Positions 1 through 7,559 of a stretch of DNA of 7,559 nt are shown here, piece by piece. The position numbers and the translations under genes are program-made. Under the pieces are notes generated by a model. It searched no databases. It saw nothing but the letters and a program-made list of their open reading frames with translations, and was not told where the DNA came from. The stretch covers positions 1 to 7,559 of the forward strand of contig JAHZBS010000111.1 in assembly GCA_019423265.1 (NCBI GenBank). The letters run 5' to 3'. Source of the stretch: Clostridiales bacterium (GTDB taxonomy: Bacteria > Bacillota_A > Clostridia > Lachnospirales > Bianqueaceae). The stretch's first letter is position 1. Each line of letters begins with the position of its first letter.

Positions 1-3000
1 AACGGTATAATCTGGCAAGAGTCGGACGCTATAAATTTAACAAAAAACTAGCGCTTCGCAATCGCGTCAATGGCTTGACACTGGCCGAGGACGTGGTGGA
101 TGCCTCCACAGGGGAACTCCTTGCTACCGCCGGCGTCAGAATCGACATGGCTCTGGCCGACACGATCCAGAACGCAGGTATCTCCTATATATGGGTCACG
201 AAAGAGGACCAAAAGATTAAGATTCTCAGCAATCTGGCTGTTGACATCCATGCCCATCTGGACTTGACCGATGAGGAACTCTATGAGGCGGGGATCGGAG
301 AGCTGGTTTACTATCCGGTTCTAGAAGAAATTCTGGATATGCAGCTGGAGGGTGACGAGCTAAAGGCCATGTTGAAGAAGGAGTCCTACCGGTTAGTCCC
401 GCGGCATATTACCTTCGAAGACATCATGGCTTCTATCAATTATAATCTAAACTTGGACTACGGGATTGGAAATGTGGATGACATCGACCATCTGGGCAAT
501 CGCCGGATTCGCTGCGTTGGAGAACTCTTGCAGAATCAGTTCCGCATTGGACTGGCTCGCCTTGAGCGCGTTGTGCGGGAGCGCATGACAACCCAGGACC
601 TGGAAGTGGTGACGCCGCAGGCGCTCATCAATATCCGCCCCGTTACAGCGGCAGTCAAAGAGTTTTTTGGAAGCTCACAGCTGTCGCAGTTTATGGATCA
701 GAATAATCCGCTGGCCGAGTTGACGCACAAGAGGCGTCTGTCAGCCCTTGGGCCGGGCGGCCTCTCCCGTGAACGGGCTGGGTTTGAAGTTCGAGACGTC
801 CATCACTCCCATTACGGAAGAATGTGCCCCATCGAGACGCCGGAAGGTCCCAATATCGGATTGATCAACTCCTTGGCGACCTACGCCCGCATCAATAAGT
901 ATGGATTTATCGAAGCGCCTTACCGGAAGATTGACAAGTCAGGCGATCTTCCCGTTGTGACCGACGAGGTTGTCTATATAACGGCGGACGAAGAGGAAAA
1001 TTACCGCGTAGCACAGGCGAATGAGGCGCTGGACAGCGAGGGACATTTCAAGAAGAAGCGTGTTACAGGGCGTTACCGCGATGATAATATTGAGATGGAC
1101 GACATGGAGATCGACCTGATGGACGTATCGCCGAAGCAGGTATTCTCCGTGGCCACCTCCCTGATCCCTTTCCTTGAAAATGACGATGCCAACCGGGCTC
1201 TGATGGGATCCAACATGCAGCGCCAGGCGGTTCCTCTTCTCGTGACAGAAGCGCCTGTTGTGGGAACCGGTATGGAATACAAGTCCGCAGTGGACTCTGG
1301 CTCCTGTATCTTAGCGAAACATGCGGGTGTTGTGGAATCCGTGTCCGCAGTGAAGATTGTGATTCGCTGTGACGACGGCACGAAGGACACGTATAAATTA
1401 TTAAAATTCAAAAGGCAAAACCAGAGCACTTGCTTTAACCAGAGACCTCTTGTCCGCAAGGGGCAGCGCGTCGAGGAGGGCGAGGCTATCTCCGACGGGC
1501 CGTCCACCGACAATGGCGAGCTTTCTCTGGGAAAGAATGCCCTGATCGGCTTTATGACCTGGGAAGGTTATAACTATGAGGACGCGGTTTTGCTGAGTGA
1601 GCGTCTGGTGGCGGAGGATGTCTATACATCTCTCCACATAGAGGAATACGAGACAGAGGCGCGGGACACGAAGCTAGGGCCGGAAGAGATCACGCGGGAC
1701 ATCCCCAATGTGGGCGACGACGCTTTGAAAGATTTGGACGAGCGCGGAATCATCCGCATCGGGGCGGAGGTTCACGCGGGCGATATCCTTGTGGGAAAGG
1801 TGACCCCAAAGGGTGAGACGGAACTAACAGCGGAAGAACGTCTTCTCAGGGCGATATTTGGAGAAAAAGCCAGAGAGGTCCGGGATACGTCTCTTCGGGT
1901 TCCCCACGGTGAAGAGGGTATCATCGTGGACATGAAGATTTTCACGAGGGAAAACGGGGATGAGATGTCTCCGGGCGTCAATCAGCTGGTCCGGGTGTAT
2001 ATTGCCCACAAGAGGAAGATCTCCGTCGGTGACAAGATGGCCGGACGCCACGGGAATAAGGGCGTCGTATCCAGAATTCTGCCGGTGGAGGATATGCCAT
2101 TTCTGCCAAATGGCCGGCCCCTGGATATCGTTTTGAATCCGCTGGGCGTTCCATCGCGTATGAACATCGGGCAGGTCCTTGAGGTCCACTTGGGGCTTGC
2201 GGCGAAGGCCCTTGGCATCCGAATTGCAACGCCTGTCTTTGACGGAGCCAATGAATTTGATATTATGGATACCCTCGAGCTGGCGAATGACTACGTCAAC
2301 AAGTCCTGGGATGAATTTGTGGATAAATATGAGAATACCTTGCATCCTGACGTTATGGAGTATCTCCAGGAGAACTATGACAACAGAGAAGAATGGGCGG
2401 GCGTTCCGATTAATCGAAACGGAAAAATTCCCCTTCGGGATGGCCGCACAGGGGAATACTTTGATAATCACGTCACGGTGGGCTATATGTACTATCTAAA
2501 ATTGCATCACCTGGTTGACGATAAGATCCATGCCCGTTCCACGGGTCCTTACTCTCTGGTTACGCAGCAGCCGCTGGGCGGAAAGGCTCAGTTCGGCGGC
2601 CAGCGTTTCGGAGAGATGGAGGTGTGGGCGTTGGAAGCCTACGGCGCGGCATACACCCTTCAAGAGATTTTGACTGTCAAGTCCGACGATATCGTGGGGC
2701 GTGTCAAGACCTACGAGGCCATTGTCAAGGGTGAGAACATCCCAGAGCCCGGTGTGCCGGAATCCTTTAAGGTTCTGCTCAAAGAATTACAGTCCCTAGG
2801 ACTGGATATCCGCGTGCTGACGGAAGACGCCCAGGAGGTTGAGATTCAGGAGGACATCGACGATGAGGTACAGGAGCTGAATGTCAACCTGGAAGGCCTG
2901 GAGGACGTGGATCATGCGCCTGGTTACGCGGGAGGCGAGGCCCCGGTGGATGATTTTGATTCGGATTTGGATGAGTTGGCTTTGGAAGAGCTCGATTTTG

Positions 3001-3083
3001 AGAATCCAAATTTTGAGGATTCGGGATTCCAGATAGCCGACGGGGATTCGTTGGACGATTCGCTATTTGAGGATGAAAAATAA
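1..3083 (+). CDS. rpoB: RNA polymerase beta subunit RpoB, 5'-truncated by the window edge
   Basis: Beta subunit of RNA polymerase, which with beta' forms the catalytic cleft and carries the rifampicin pocket. The frame is open from the left edge (first full codon at 3, reading [16 protein letters not shown]), so the TTG at 75 is not the start. Judged against remembered Bacillus subtilis RpoB, about 240 N-terminal residues are missing. Visible landmarks: HLGNRR and [12 protein letters not shown] around 489-560; the rifampicin region at 669-749, with the susceptible-type Asp (696-698), His (726-728) and Ser (741-743); [11 protein letters not shown] at 834-866; and [12 protein letters not shown] near 2031, with the two active-centre lysines at 2034 and 2058. 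The [20 protein letters not shown] block and the [19 protein letters not shown] end are canonical. Oddities are an insert of about 40 residues within 2253-2432 relative to Bacillus and an 87-residue acidic tail (2820-3080). It ends TAA, 20 nt before rpoC. Identity is certain. Confidence 0.99.
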   Translation, partial: RYNLARVGRYKFNKKLALRNRVNGLTLAEDVVDASTGELLATAGVRIDMALADTIQNAGISYIWVTKEDQKIKILSNLAVDIHAHLDLTDEELYEAGIGELVYYPVLEEILDMQLEGDELKAMLKKESYRLVPRHITFEDIMASINYNLNLDYGIGNVDDIDHLGNRRIRCVGELLQNQFRIGLARLERVVRERMTTQDLEVVTPQALINIRPVTAAVKEFFGSSQLSQFMDQNNPLAELTHKRRLSALGPGGLSRERAGFEVRDVHHSHYGRMCPIETPEGPNIGLINSLATYARINKYGFIEAPYRKIDKSGDLPVVTDEVVYITADEEENYRVAQANEALDSEGHFKKKRVTGRYRDDNIEMDDMEIDLMDVSPKQVFSVATSLIPFLENDDANRALMGSNMQRQAVPLLVTEAPVVGTGMEYKSAVDSGSCILAKHAGVVESVSAVKIVIRCDDGTKDTYKLLKFKRQNQSTCFNQRPLVRKGQRVEEGEAISDGPSTDNGELSLGKNALIGFMTWEGYNYEDAVLLSERLVAEDVYTSLHIEEYETEARDTKLGPEEITRDIPNVGDDALKDLDERGIIRIGAEVHAGDILVGKVTPKGETELTAEERLLRAIFGEKAREVRDTSLRVPHGEEGIIVDMKIFTRENGDEMSPGVNQLVRVYIAHKRKISVGDKMAGRHGNKGVVSRILPVEDMPFLPNGRPLDIVLNPLGVPSRMNIGQVLEVHLGLAAKALGIRIATPVFDGANEFDIMDTLELANDYVNKSWDEFVDKYENTLHPDVMEYLQENYDNREEWAGVPINRNGKIPLRDGRTGEYFDNHVTVGYMYYLKLHHLVDDKIHARSTGPYSLVTQQPLGGKAQFGGQRFGEMEVWALEAYGAAYTLQEILTVKSDDIVGRVKTYEAIVKGENIPEPGVPESFKVLLKELQSLGLDIRVLTEDAQEVEIQEDIDDEVQELNVNLEGLEDVDHAPGYAGGEAPVDDFDSDLDELALEELDFENPNFEDSGFQIADGDSLDDSLFEDEK

Positions 3084-3091
3084 GAAAGGGG
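3084..3091 (+). promoter_or_regulatory. Ribosome binding site of rpoC
   Basis: GAAAGGGG follows directly after the rpoB stop codon. The purine core AAGGGG ends 12 nt before the ATG at 3104, slightly longer than the usual spacing. It is the only Shine-Dalgarno-like run in the 20-nt gap, and the following reading frame reaches the conserved [13 protein letters not shown] block, which supports the ATG at 3104. Translational coupling to rpoB is likely but inferred. Confidence 0.7.
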
Positions 3092-3103
3092 CGCTGCTTC
3101 GCT

Positions 3104-6100
3104 ATGGCTGTAAACACCAGCGATAAATCGATACAATTTGACGCGATCAAAATTGGCCTTGCTTCACCTGAAAAGATCCGCGAGTGGTCCCACGGAGAAG
3201 TGAAGAAGCCGGAGACAATCAACTACAGAACTTTGAAGCCGGAGCGCGACGGTTTATTCTGTGAGCGCATTTTTGGCCCCAACAAGGACTGGGAATGCCA
3301 CTGTGGCAAATATAAGAGAATACGCTATAAAGGCGTTATCTGCGACCGTTGCGGCGTCGAGGTCACGAAATCGAAAGTTCGGCGTGAGCGGATGGGGCAT
3401 ATCGAGCTGGCGGCTCCCGTATCCCATATCTGGTACTTCAAAGGGATTCCCAGCCGAATGGGACTAATCTTGGACATTCCACCCCGCGCGCTGGAAAAAG
3501 TGCTGTACTTTGCCTCGTATATTGTCCTCGATGCGAAAGACACAGGTCTTGCGCATAAGCAGCTTTTGACGGAGAGAGAGTTCCGGGAAGCATACGATAA
3601 ATATGGAGACGGATTCCGAGCAGGGATGGGGGCTGAGGCGATCAAAGAGTTGCTGGAAGCCATCGACCTGGAAAAGGAAACGGCCATGCTGAAGGAAGAG
3701 TTGGCCAATACCTCCGGGCAGAAGAGAATCCGTATCATCAAGCGCTTGGAAGTGCTGGAGTCTTTCCTGCAATCGGGAAACCGTCCCGAGTGGATGATCT
3801 TAGACGCGGTGCCGGTGATTCCTCCGGATCTGCGCCCGATGGTGCAGCTGGACGGCGGCCGTTTCGCCACGTCGGACCTGAACGATCTGTACCGCCGGGT
3901 CATCAACCGAAACAACCGCCTCCGCCGGCTGTTAAATCTCGGCGCCCCGGATATCATTGTGCGCAATGAGAAGCGAATGTTGCAGGAAGCGGTTGACGCT
4001 CTTATCGACAACGGCCGCCGCGGCCGCCCGGTGACGGGGCCTGGAAATCGCGCTTTGAAATCCCTGTCCGATATGTTGCGGGGGAAACAGGGGCGATTCA
4101 GGCAAAACCTTCTCGGCAAGCGTGTTGACTATTCTGGGCGTTCCGTTATCGTCGTAGGTCCGGAGCTTAAGATCTATCAGTGCGGTCTGCCGAAGGAGAT
4201 GGCCATCGAATTATTTAAACCCTTCGTCATGAAGAAACTGGTTGAAAAGGAACTGGCGCACAATATCAAGTCTGCGAAGCGGATGGTGGAGCGCCTTCAG
4301 TCCGAGGTATGGGACGTGCTGGAGGATGTCATCAAGGAGCATCCGGTTATGCTAAACCGCGCCCCAACACTGCATCGCCTGGGAATTCAGGCATTTGAAC
4401 CGACGCTGGTGGAGGGCAAGGCCATCAAGCTTCACCCGCTGGTCTGTACCGCGTATAATGCGGACTTTGACGGAGACCAGATGGCAGTCCACGTTCCGCT
4501 GTCGGTGGAGGCGCAGGCGGAGTGCCGGTTCATGTTGCTATCCACCAATAATCTGTTAAAGCCGTCGGATGGCGCTCCGGTTACGGTTCCGTCCCAGGAT
4601 ATGGTATTAGGCATCTACTATCTTACCATGGAGAGGGAGACGGACAAGGGGAGCGGCCGCATATTCAAAGATAAGAATGAGGCCATCCTTGCCTATGACA
4701 ACGGAGAGCTGACCTTGCACGCTCCGGTTACGATCCGCCGGACGGTGACGGTAGACGGAGCCAAGGTCACGGGAATGCTGAAGACTACAGTGGGAAGAAT
4801 CATTTTGAATGAGCGGATCCCCCAGGATCTCGGCTATGTGGAACGCGACCCCAATCGACCGGAGAGTTTCTTGGACTATGAGATCAACTTCCTGGTGGGG
4901 AAAAAGCAGTTGCAGAAGATATTGCAGAAGTGTATCGATGTCCATGGTATCACGGAGACGGCTACGATCCTGGATGATATCAAATCACTGGGATTCCGGT
5001 ACTCCACTAAGGGCGCGATCACAGTTTCCGTATCGGATATGGTAGTTCCGGAAAAGAAACCGGAACTGATTTCGGCAGCCGAAAAAGAAGTGGAGCGGAC
5101 GCTGAAAAACTTTAAGCGAGGATTCCTCACGGACGAAGAGCGCCACGACCGAATCATCAACATCTGGACAGAGACAATTCGCAAGATTACCGACATGCTG
5201 TTGGATGGCTTGGGCAAGGACAATAACATCTATATGATGGTTGACTCCGGAGCTCGAGGCTCCAATGACCAGCTGAAACAGTTGGCCGGAATGCGCGGCC
5301 TTATGGCCAATCCATCGGGAGATATCATTGAGCTGCCAATCAAGTCCAATTTCCGGGAGGGCCTTGATGTGCTGGAGTACTTCATCTCAGCCCATGGAGC
5401 GAGAAAGGGATTGGCGGATACCGCGCTGCGGACAGCTGACTCCGGATATCTGACCAGACGTCTTGTGGATGTATCCCAGGATATTATCATCCGCGCCGAG
5501 GACTGCTGCCGCGATCATGAAAAGCCGGAGGGCGTATGGGTAGCGGCCTTTATGGATGGAGACGAGGTCATCGAGCCGCTGGAAGAGAGAATCACGGGCC
5601 GTTGGTCCATCGATGAGATTCGGCATCCGGAGACGGGAGAAGTCCTGGTGGAAGAGGATACCATGATCACGGTGCGGCAGGCGCAAAAAATCATTGACGC
5701 GGGCATTAAAAAGGTTCACATCCGGAACATGCTGAGCTGTAAGCAGAAATTAGGCGTCTGTGCCAAATGCTACGGCGCGGATATGTCCACCGGGCGCCCT
5801 GTCCGCATGGGAGAGGCAGTCGGAATTGTGGCCGCCCAGTCTATCGGAGAACCTGGCACGCAGCTGACCATGCGTACTTTCCACACCGGCGGTATCGCTG
5901 GCGATGATATCACCCAAGGTCTTCCCCGTGTGCAGGAGCTCTTTGAAGCCAGAAAACCCCGCGGTCTCGCCATCATTTCTGAGTTTGGCGGCGAGATAAC
6001 GGAGAATATGACCCGCAAGAAGCGGGAGATCGTCGTGACGAACCCGGAGACAAAAGAATCGAAAGCCTATATGATCCCATACGGCGCGCGCCTCAAAGTC

Positions 6101-6787
6101 AAGGACGGGCAGTTTGTGGAAGCGGGCGACGAGCTGACGGAAGGTTCCGTCAATCCCCATGATATTCTAAAGATCAAAGGGCTTGAAGCGGTCCAGGATT
6201 ATCTGATTCAGGAAGTCCAGCGTGTGTACCGCCTGCAAGGCGTTGATATCAACGATAAGCACGTCGAAATCATCGTGCGGCAGATGCTGAAGCGGATCAA
6301 AATAGAGGAAAACGGCGGGACCAATCTGCTGCCGGGCAGCCTGGTTGATTACCTTGAATTTGAGGAAAAGAACGCAGAAGCCATAGAAAACGGGTTGGAA
6401 CCGGCAAAAGGCGAGCGCATTCTGTTGGGAATCACCAAGGCGTCGCTGGCGACGGATTCCTTCTTATCCGCTGCGTCCTTCCAGGAGACCACCAGGGTTC
6501 TGACGGAGGCGGCGATCAAGGGCAAGGTCGATCCTCTTGTGGGATTGAAAGAAAATGTCATTATCGGTAAGCTGATTCCCGCCGGAACAGGAATGAGCCA
6601 GTATCAGCGGGCGGAATTTGTCAAGAGCGTGGACGACGCGGACCTGTATCCTCCGATTCAGGAGGAGAAGGAACCGGTCAAGCTGCCTGAGTTTGACGAC
6701 GAAGATGATGCCTTTGACGACGAGCTGGCGGATGAGCTCGATGAGTATATGGTAGATGATGGGGAGGAATCCGATCTCTTCACGTAA
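3104..6787 (+). CDS. rpoC: RNA polymerase beta' subunit RpoC
   Basis: Largest core subunit of RNA polymerase, 1227 residues, close to the usual Firmicutes length of about 1200, and complete. It binds the catalytic magnesium and forms the clamp, bridge helix and trigger loop. Seen in order: [13 protein letters not shown] near residue 17; N-terminal zinc site Cys65, Cys67, Cys80, Cys83; the NADFDGD motif at 452-458, with metal-binding Asp454, Asp456 and Asp458; bridge helix around 760-795 ([19 protein letters not shown]); second zinc site Cys801, Cys879, Cys886, Cys889; and trigger loop with MRTFHTGG at 923-930. The conserved end is [20 protein letters not shown] followed by [15 protein letters not shown]. 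After it comes a 53-residue tail (6626-6784) with 24 Asp or Glu. Cys802, directly after zinc ligand Cys801, stands where other bacteria usually have Gly. The gene lies 20 nt after rpoB and shares its operon. The start is the only ATG before the conserved N-terminus. Confidence 0.99.
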   Translation: MAVNTSDKSIQFDAIKIGLASPEKIREWSHGEVKKPETINYRTLKPERDGLFCERIFGPNKDWECHCGKYKRIRYKGVICDRCGVEVTKSKVRRERMGHIELAAPVSHIWYFKGIPSRMGLILDIPPRALEKVLYFASYIVLDAKDTGLAHKQLLTEREFREAYDKYGDGFRAGMGAEAIKELLEAIDLEKETAMLKEELANTSGQKRIRIIKRLEVLESFLQSGNRPEWMILDAVPVIPPDLRPMVQLDGGRFATSDLNDLYRRVINRNNRLRRLLNLGAPDIIVRNEKRMLQEAVDALIDNGRRGRPVTGPGNRALKSLSDMLRGKQGRFRQNLLGKRVDYSGRSVIVVGPELKIYQCGLPKEMAIELFKPFVMKKLVEKELAHNIKSAKRMVERLQSEVWDVLEDVIKEHPVMLNRAPTLHRLGIQAFEPTLVEGKAIKLHPLVCTAYNADFDGDQMAVHVPLSVEAQAECRFMLLSTNNLLKPSDGAPVTVPSQDMVLGIYYLTMERETDKGSGRIFKDKNEAILAYDNGELTLHAPVTIRRTVTVDGAKVTGMLKTTVGRIILNERIPQDLGYVERDPNRPESFLDYEINFLVGKKQLQKILQKCIDVHGITETATILDDIKSLGFRYSTKGAITVSVSDMVVPEKKPELISAAEKEVERTLKNFKRGFLTDEERHDRIINIWTETIRKITDMLLDGLGKDNNIYMMVDSGARGSNDQLKQLAGMRGLMANPSGDIIELPIKSNFREGLDVLEYFISAHGARKGLADTALRTADSGYLTRRLVDVSQDIIIRAEDCCRDHEKPEGVWVAAFMDGDEVIEPLEERITGRWSIDEIRHPETGEVLVEEDTMITVRQAQKIIDAGIKKVHIRNMLSCKQKLGVCAKCYGADMSTGRPVRMGEAVGIVAAQSIGEPGTQLTMRTFHTGGIAGDDITQGLPRVQELFEARKPRGLAIISEFGGEITENMTRKKREIVVTNPETKESKAYMIPYGARLKVKDGQFVEAGDELTEGSVNPHDILKIKGLEAVQDYLIQEVQRVYRLQGVDINDKHVEIIVRQMLKRIKIEENGGTNLLPGSLVDYLEFEEKNAEAIENGLEPAKGERILLGITKASLATDSFLSAASFQETTRVLTEAAIKGKVDPLVGLKENVIIGKLIPAGTGMSQYQRAEFVKSVDDADLYPPIQEEKEPVKLPEFDDEDDAFDDELADELDEYMVDDGEESDLFT

Positions 6788-6812
6788 TTTGTCAAAATAA
6801 TCGTTGACAAAT
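6787..6812. repeat. Perfect 9-bp inverted repeat containing the -35 box; possible operator
   Basis: ATTTGTCAA (6787-6795) and TTGACAAAT (6804-6812) are exact reverse complements around an 8-bp centre (6796-6803). The left arm begins on the last base of the rpoC stop codon. The right arm contains the -35 hexamer of the promoter at 6804-6832, so a dimeric protein bound here would block RNA polymerase. As RNA it could fold, but no U-run follows, so it is not an intrinsic terminator. The symmetry is seen directly; the operator role is inference. Confidence 0.55.
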
Positions 6813-6832
6813 GAAACCCATCATGATATACT
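6804..6832 (+). promoter_or_regulatory. Strong sigma-A type promoter upstream of rpsL
   Basis: The -35 box is a perfect TTGACA (6804-6809), the spacer is exactly 17 bp, and the -10 box is TATACT (6827-6832), one mismatch from TATAAT. TGA directly before the -10 gives the extended -10 TGN motif. The predicted start is A6838 or G6839. It is the best promoter in the gap between rpoC and rpsL and should serve the str operon. A terminator about 25-50 nt downstream of the start complicates that. Confidence 0.8.
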
Positions 6833-6842
6833 GGATCAGTAT
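6828..6842. repeat. Short inverted repeat over the -10 box and start point
   Basis: ATACTG (6828-6833) and CAGTAT (6837-6842) are exact reverse complements around a 3-bp centre GAT. The element covers most of the -10 hexamer and the predicted start of transcription. It may be a second regulator site or simply chance; six-base arms are short. Confidence 0.35.
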
Positions 6843-6949
6843 GCGATATGGCTAGACGGATGAAAACCGGAGGATATCCGGTTTTTTTCCAGTAGAGGAT
6901 TCGGGTGTCAAAAGCGCCTGCGATGCTGTCCGCATGCGATATTTGCGAT
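6842..6949 (+). repeat. Four scattered copies of TGCGAT in the rpsL leader
   Basis: TGCGAT occurs at 6842-6847, 6919-6924, 6935-6940 and 6944-6949. Two copies lie in a longer 9-bp direct repeat, ATGCGATAT (6841-6849 and 6934-6942). The spacing is irregular. Function is unknown; it could be chance in a short region. Confidence 0.3.
6863..6888 (+). terminator. Intrinsic (Rho-independent) terminator
   Basis: AAAACCGGA (6863-6871) pairs perfectly with TCCGGTTTT (6877-6885) around loop GGATA, and a run of seven T (6882-6888) follows and overlaps the stem's 3' end. It can end transcripts reading out of rpoB-rpoC. Because it lies downstream of the promoter at 6804-6832, it would also stop transcripts heading for rpsL unless it is bypassed or only partly efficient. 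On the opposite strand the T-run is only four bases, so it works best on the + strand. Confidence 0.85.
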
Positions 6950-6992
6950 TTATTGCCGCTGCAACACGACAATGGACGCTCAAAATCTAGAC

Positions 6993-7000
6993 AGGAGGTG
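6993..7000 (+). promoter_or_regulatory. Ribosome binding site of rpsL
   Basis: AGGAGGTG is a near-perfect complement of the 16S rRNA 3' end, and its AGGAGG core ends 7 nt before the ATG at 7006. It fixes the rpsL start and fits a highly expressed ribosomal protein gene. Confidence 0.95.
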
Positions 7001-7005
7001 CAAGT

Positions 7006-7419
<414 letters not shown>

Positions 7420-7455
7420 GGCGTTATCCCTGTATTCCCAAGCCGGCAGGCAGCG

Positions 7456-7482
7456 GCTGATCGCCTATGGCAGATGATCAGC
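7456..7482 (+). other. Potential RNA hairpin in the spacer after rpsL
   Basis: GCTGATC (7456-7462) pairs exactly with GATCAGC (7476-7482). Inside it GCC (7463-7465) can stack with GGC (7469-7471), leaving a TAT loop and a small bulge on the 3' side. No T-run follows, so this is not an intrinsic terminator. A competing stem, AGCCG (7441-7445) with CGGCT (7454-7458), shares bases 7456-7458. In E. coli the rpsL-rpsG spacer holds the binding site for the translational repressor S7; a similar role here is speculative. Confidence 0.4.
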
Positions 7483-7559
7483 GGAGAATTTCGCAGTTTG
7501 CCGCCAAAAGTATGTGCTTAGTACCTACGTCCAAACTCATGTTGCAGTGTTTTGATCGA

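Larger units (their letters stand above)
6838..7005 (+). promoter_or_regulatory. 5' leader of rpsL; candidate attenuator region
   Basis: Transcripts from the promoter at 6804-6832 would carry about 168 nt before the rpsL start codon. The first 50 nt end in an intrinsic terminator (6863-6888). The remaining 117 nt, up to the ATG, contain no convincing promoter and no gene. CGGAT (6857-6861) can pair with ATCCG (6876-6880), which would compete with the terminator's right arm, but this is only a 5-bp alternative stem. The layout (promoter, terminator, long leader, gene) matches attenuation; no known riboswitch or ribosomal-protein leader was recognised. Confidence 0.45.

Noticed and set aside
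669..749. Possible rifampicin-resistance changes in RpoB
   Set aside because: The region reads like wild type, including the Asp, His and Ser positions that most often mutate.
1824..2471. 215-codon open frame on the minus strand inside rpoB
   Set aside because: Shadow of the conserved rpoB frame; no recognisable domain.
75..3083. TTG at 75 as the start of rpoB
   Set aside because: The frame is open to the left edge and codons 3-74 encode conserved RpoB residues, so the gene simply runs out of the window.
3325..4119. 264-codon open frame on the minus strand inside rpoC
   Set aside because: Arg- and Ser-rich shadow of a strongly conserved coding region, with no supporting signals or recognisable family.
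6767..6795. Divergent minus-strand promoter using the left-arm TTGACA
   Set aside because: No TATAAT-like -10 at 17 or 18 bp spacing inside the rpoC end.
6915..6943. Promoter downstream of the terminator, with GATATT (6938-6943) as an extended -10
   Set aside because: The -10 matches only 4 of 6 and the position 17 bp upstream reads CGCCTG, which is not a -35 box.

Overview
The window is a core housekeeping segment of a Gram-positive bacterium of class Clostridia. It holds the junction between the RNA polymerase operon and the start of the str ribosomal operon, all on the + strand. In order it contains most of rpoB (5' end outside the window), complete rpoC, a 218-nt gene-free regulatory gap, complete rpsL, and 140 nt of spacer that probably leads to rpsG. 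The Clostridia call rests on remembered similarity of the proteins to Bacillus and clostridial homologues, on the Gram-positive type S12 (about 13 residues longer than E. coli S12 in its N-terminal part), and on an RpoB insert that I associate with Lachnospiraceae-like and related Clostridia. I cannot name a genus.

Region by region: 1-3083 is rpoB, ending in an unusually long acidic tail. 3104-6787 is rpoC, 20 nt downstream and surely co-transcribed, also with an acidic tail. 6788-7005 holds no gene but is dense in signals: a 9+9 bp inverted repeat with the -35 box in its right arm, a near-consensus sigma-A promoter (TTGACA, 17 bp, TATACT, extended -10), a smaller inverted repeat over the -10 and start point, and a strong intrinsic terminator only about 50 nt after the predicted start. 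7006-7419 is rpsL with a textbook Shine-Dalgarno. 7420-7559 is non-coding as far as I can see, with a plausible RNA hairpin.

RpoB (beta) and RpoC (beta') together form the catalytic core of RNA polymerase. S12 sits in the decoding centre of the 30S subunit. Both operons are normally tuned to growth rate. The known drug-target positions (rifampicin in RpoB, streptomycin in S12) carry the susceptible-type residues.

I see no mobile element, CRISPR array, defence system or other new multi-gene system. The part most worth attention is the rpoC-rpsL gap. Its best promoter lies upstream of a terminator, and no convincing promoter follows that terminator. This suggests transcription attenuation of the str operon, or a short terminated RNA, possibly with an operator at the -35.
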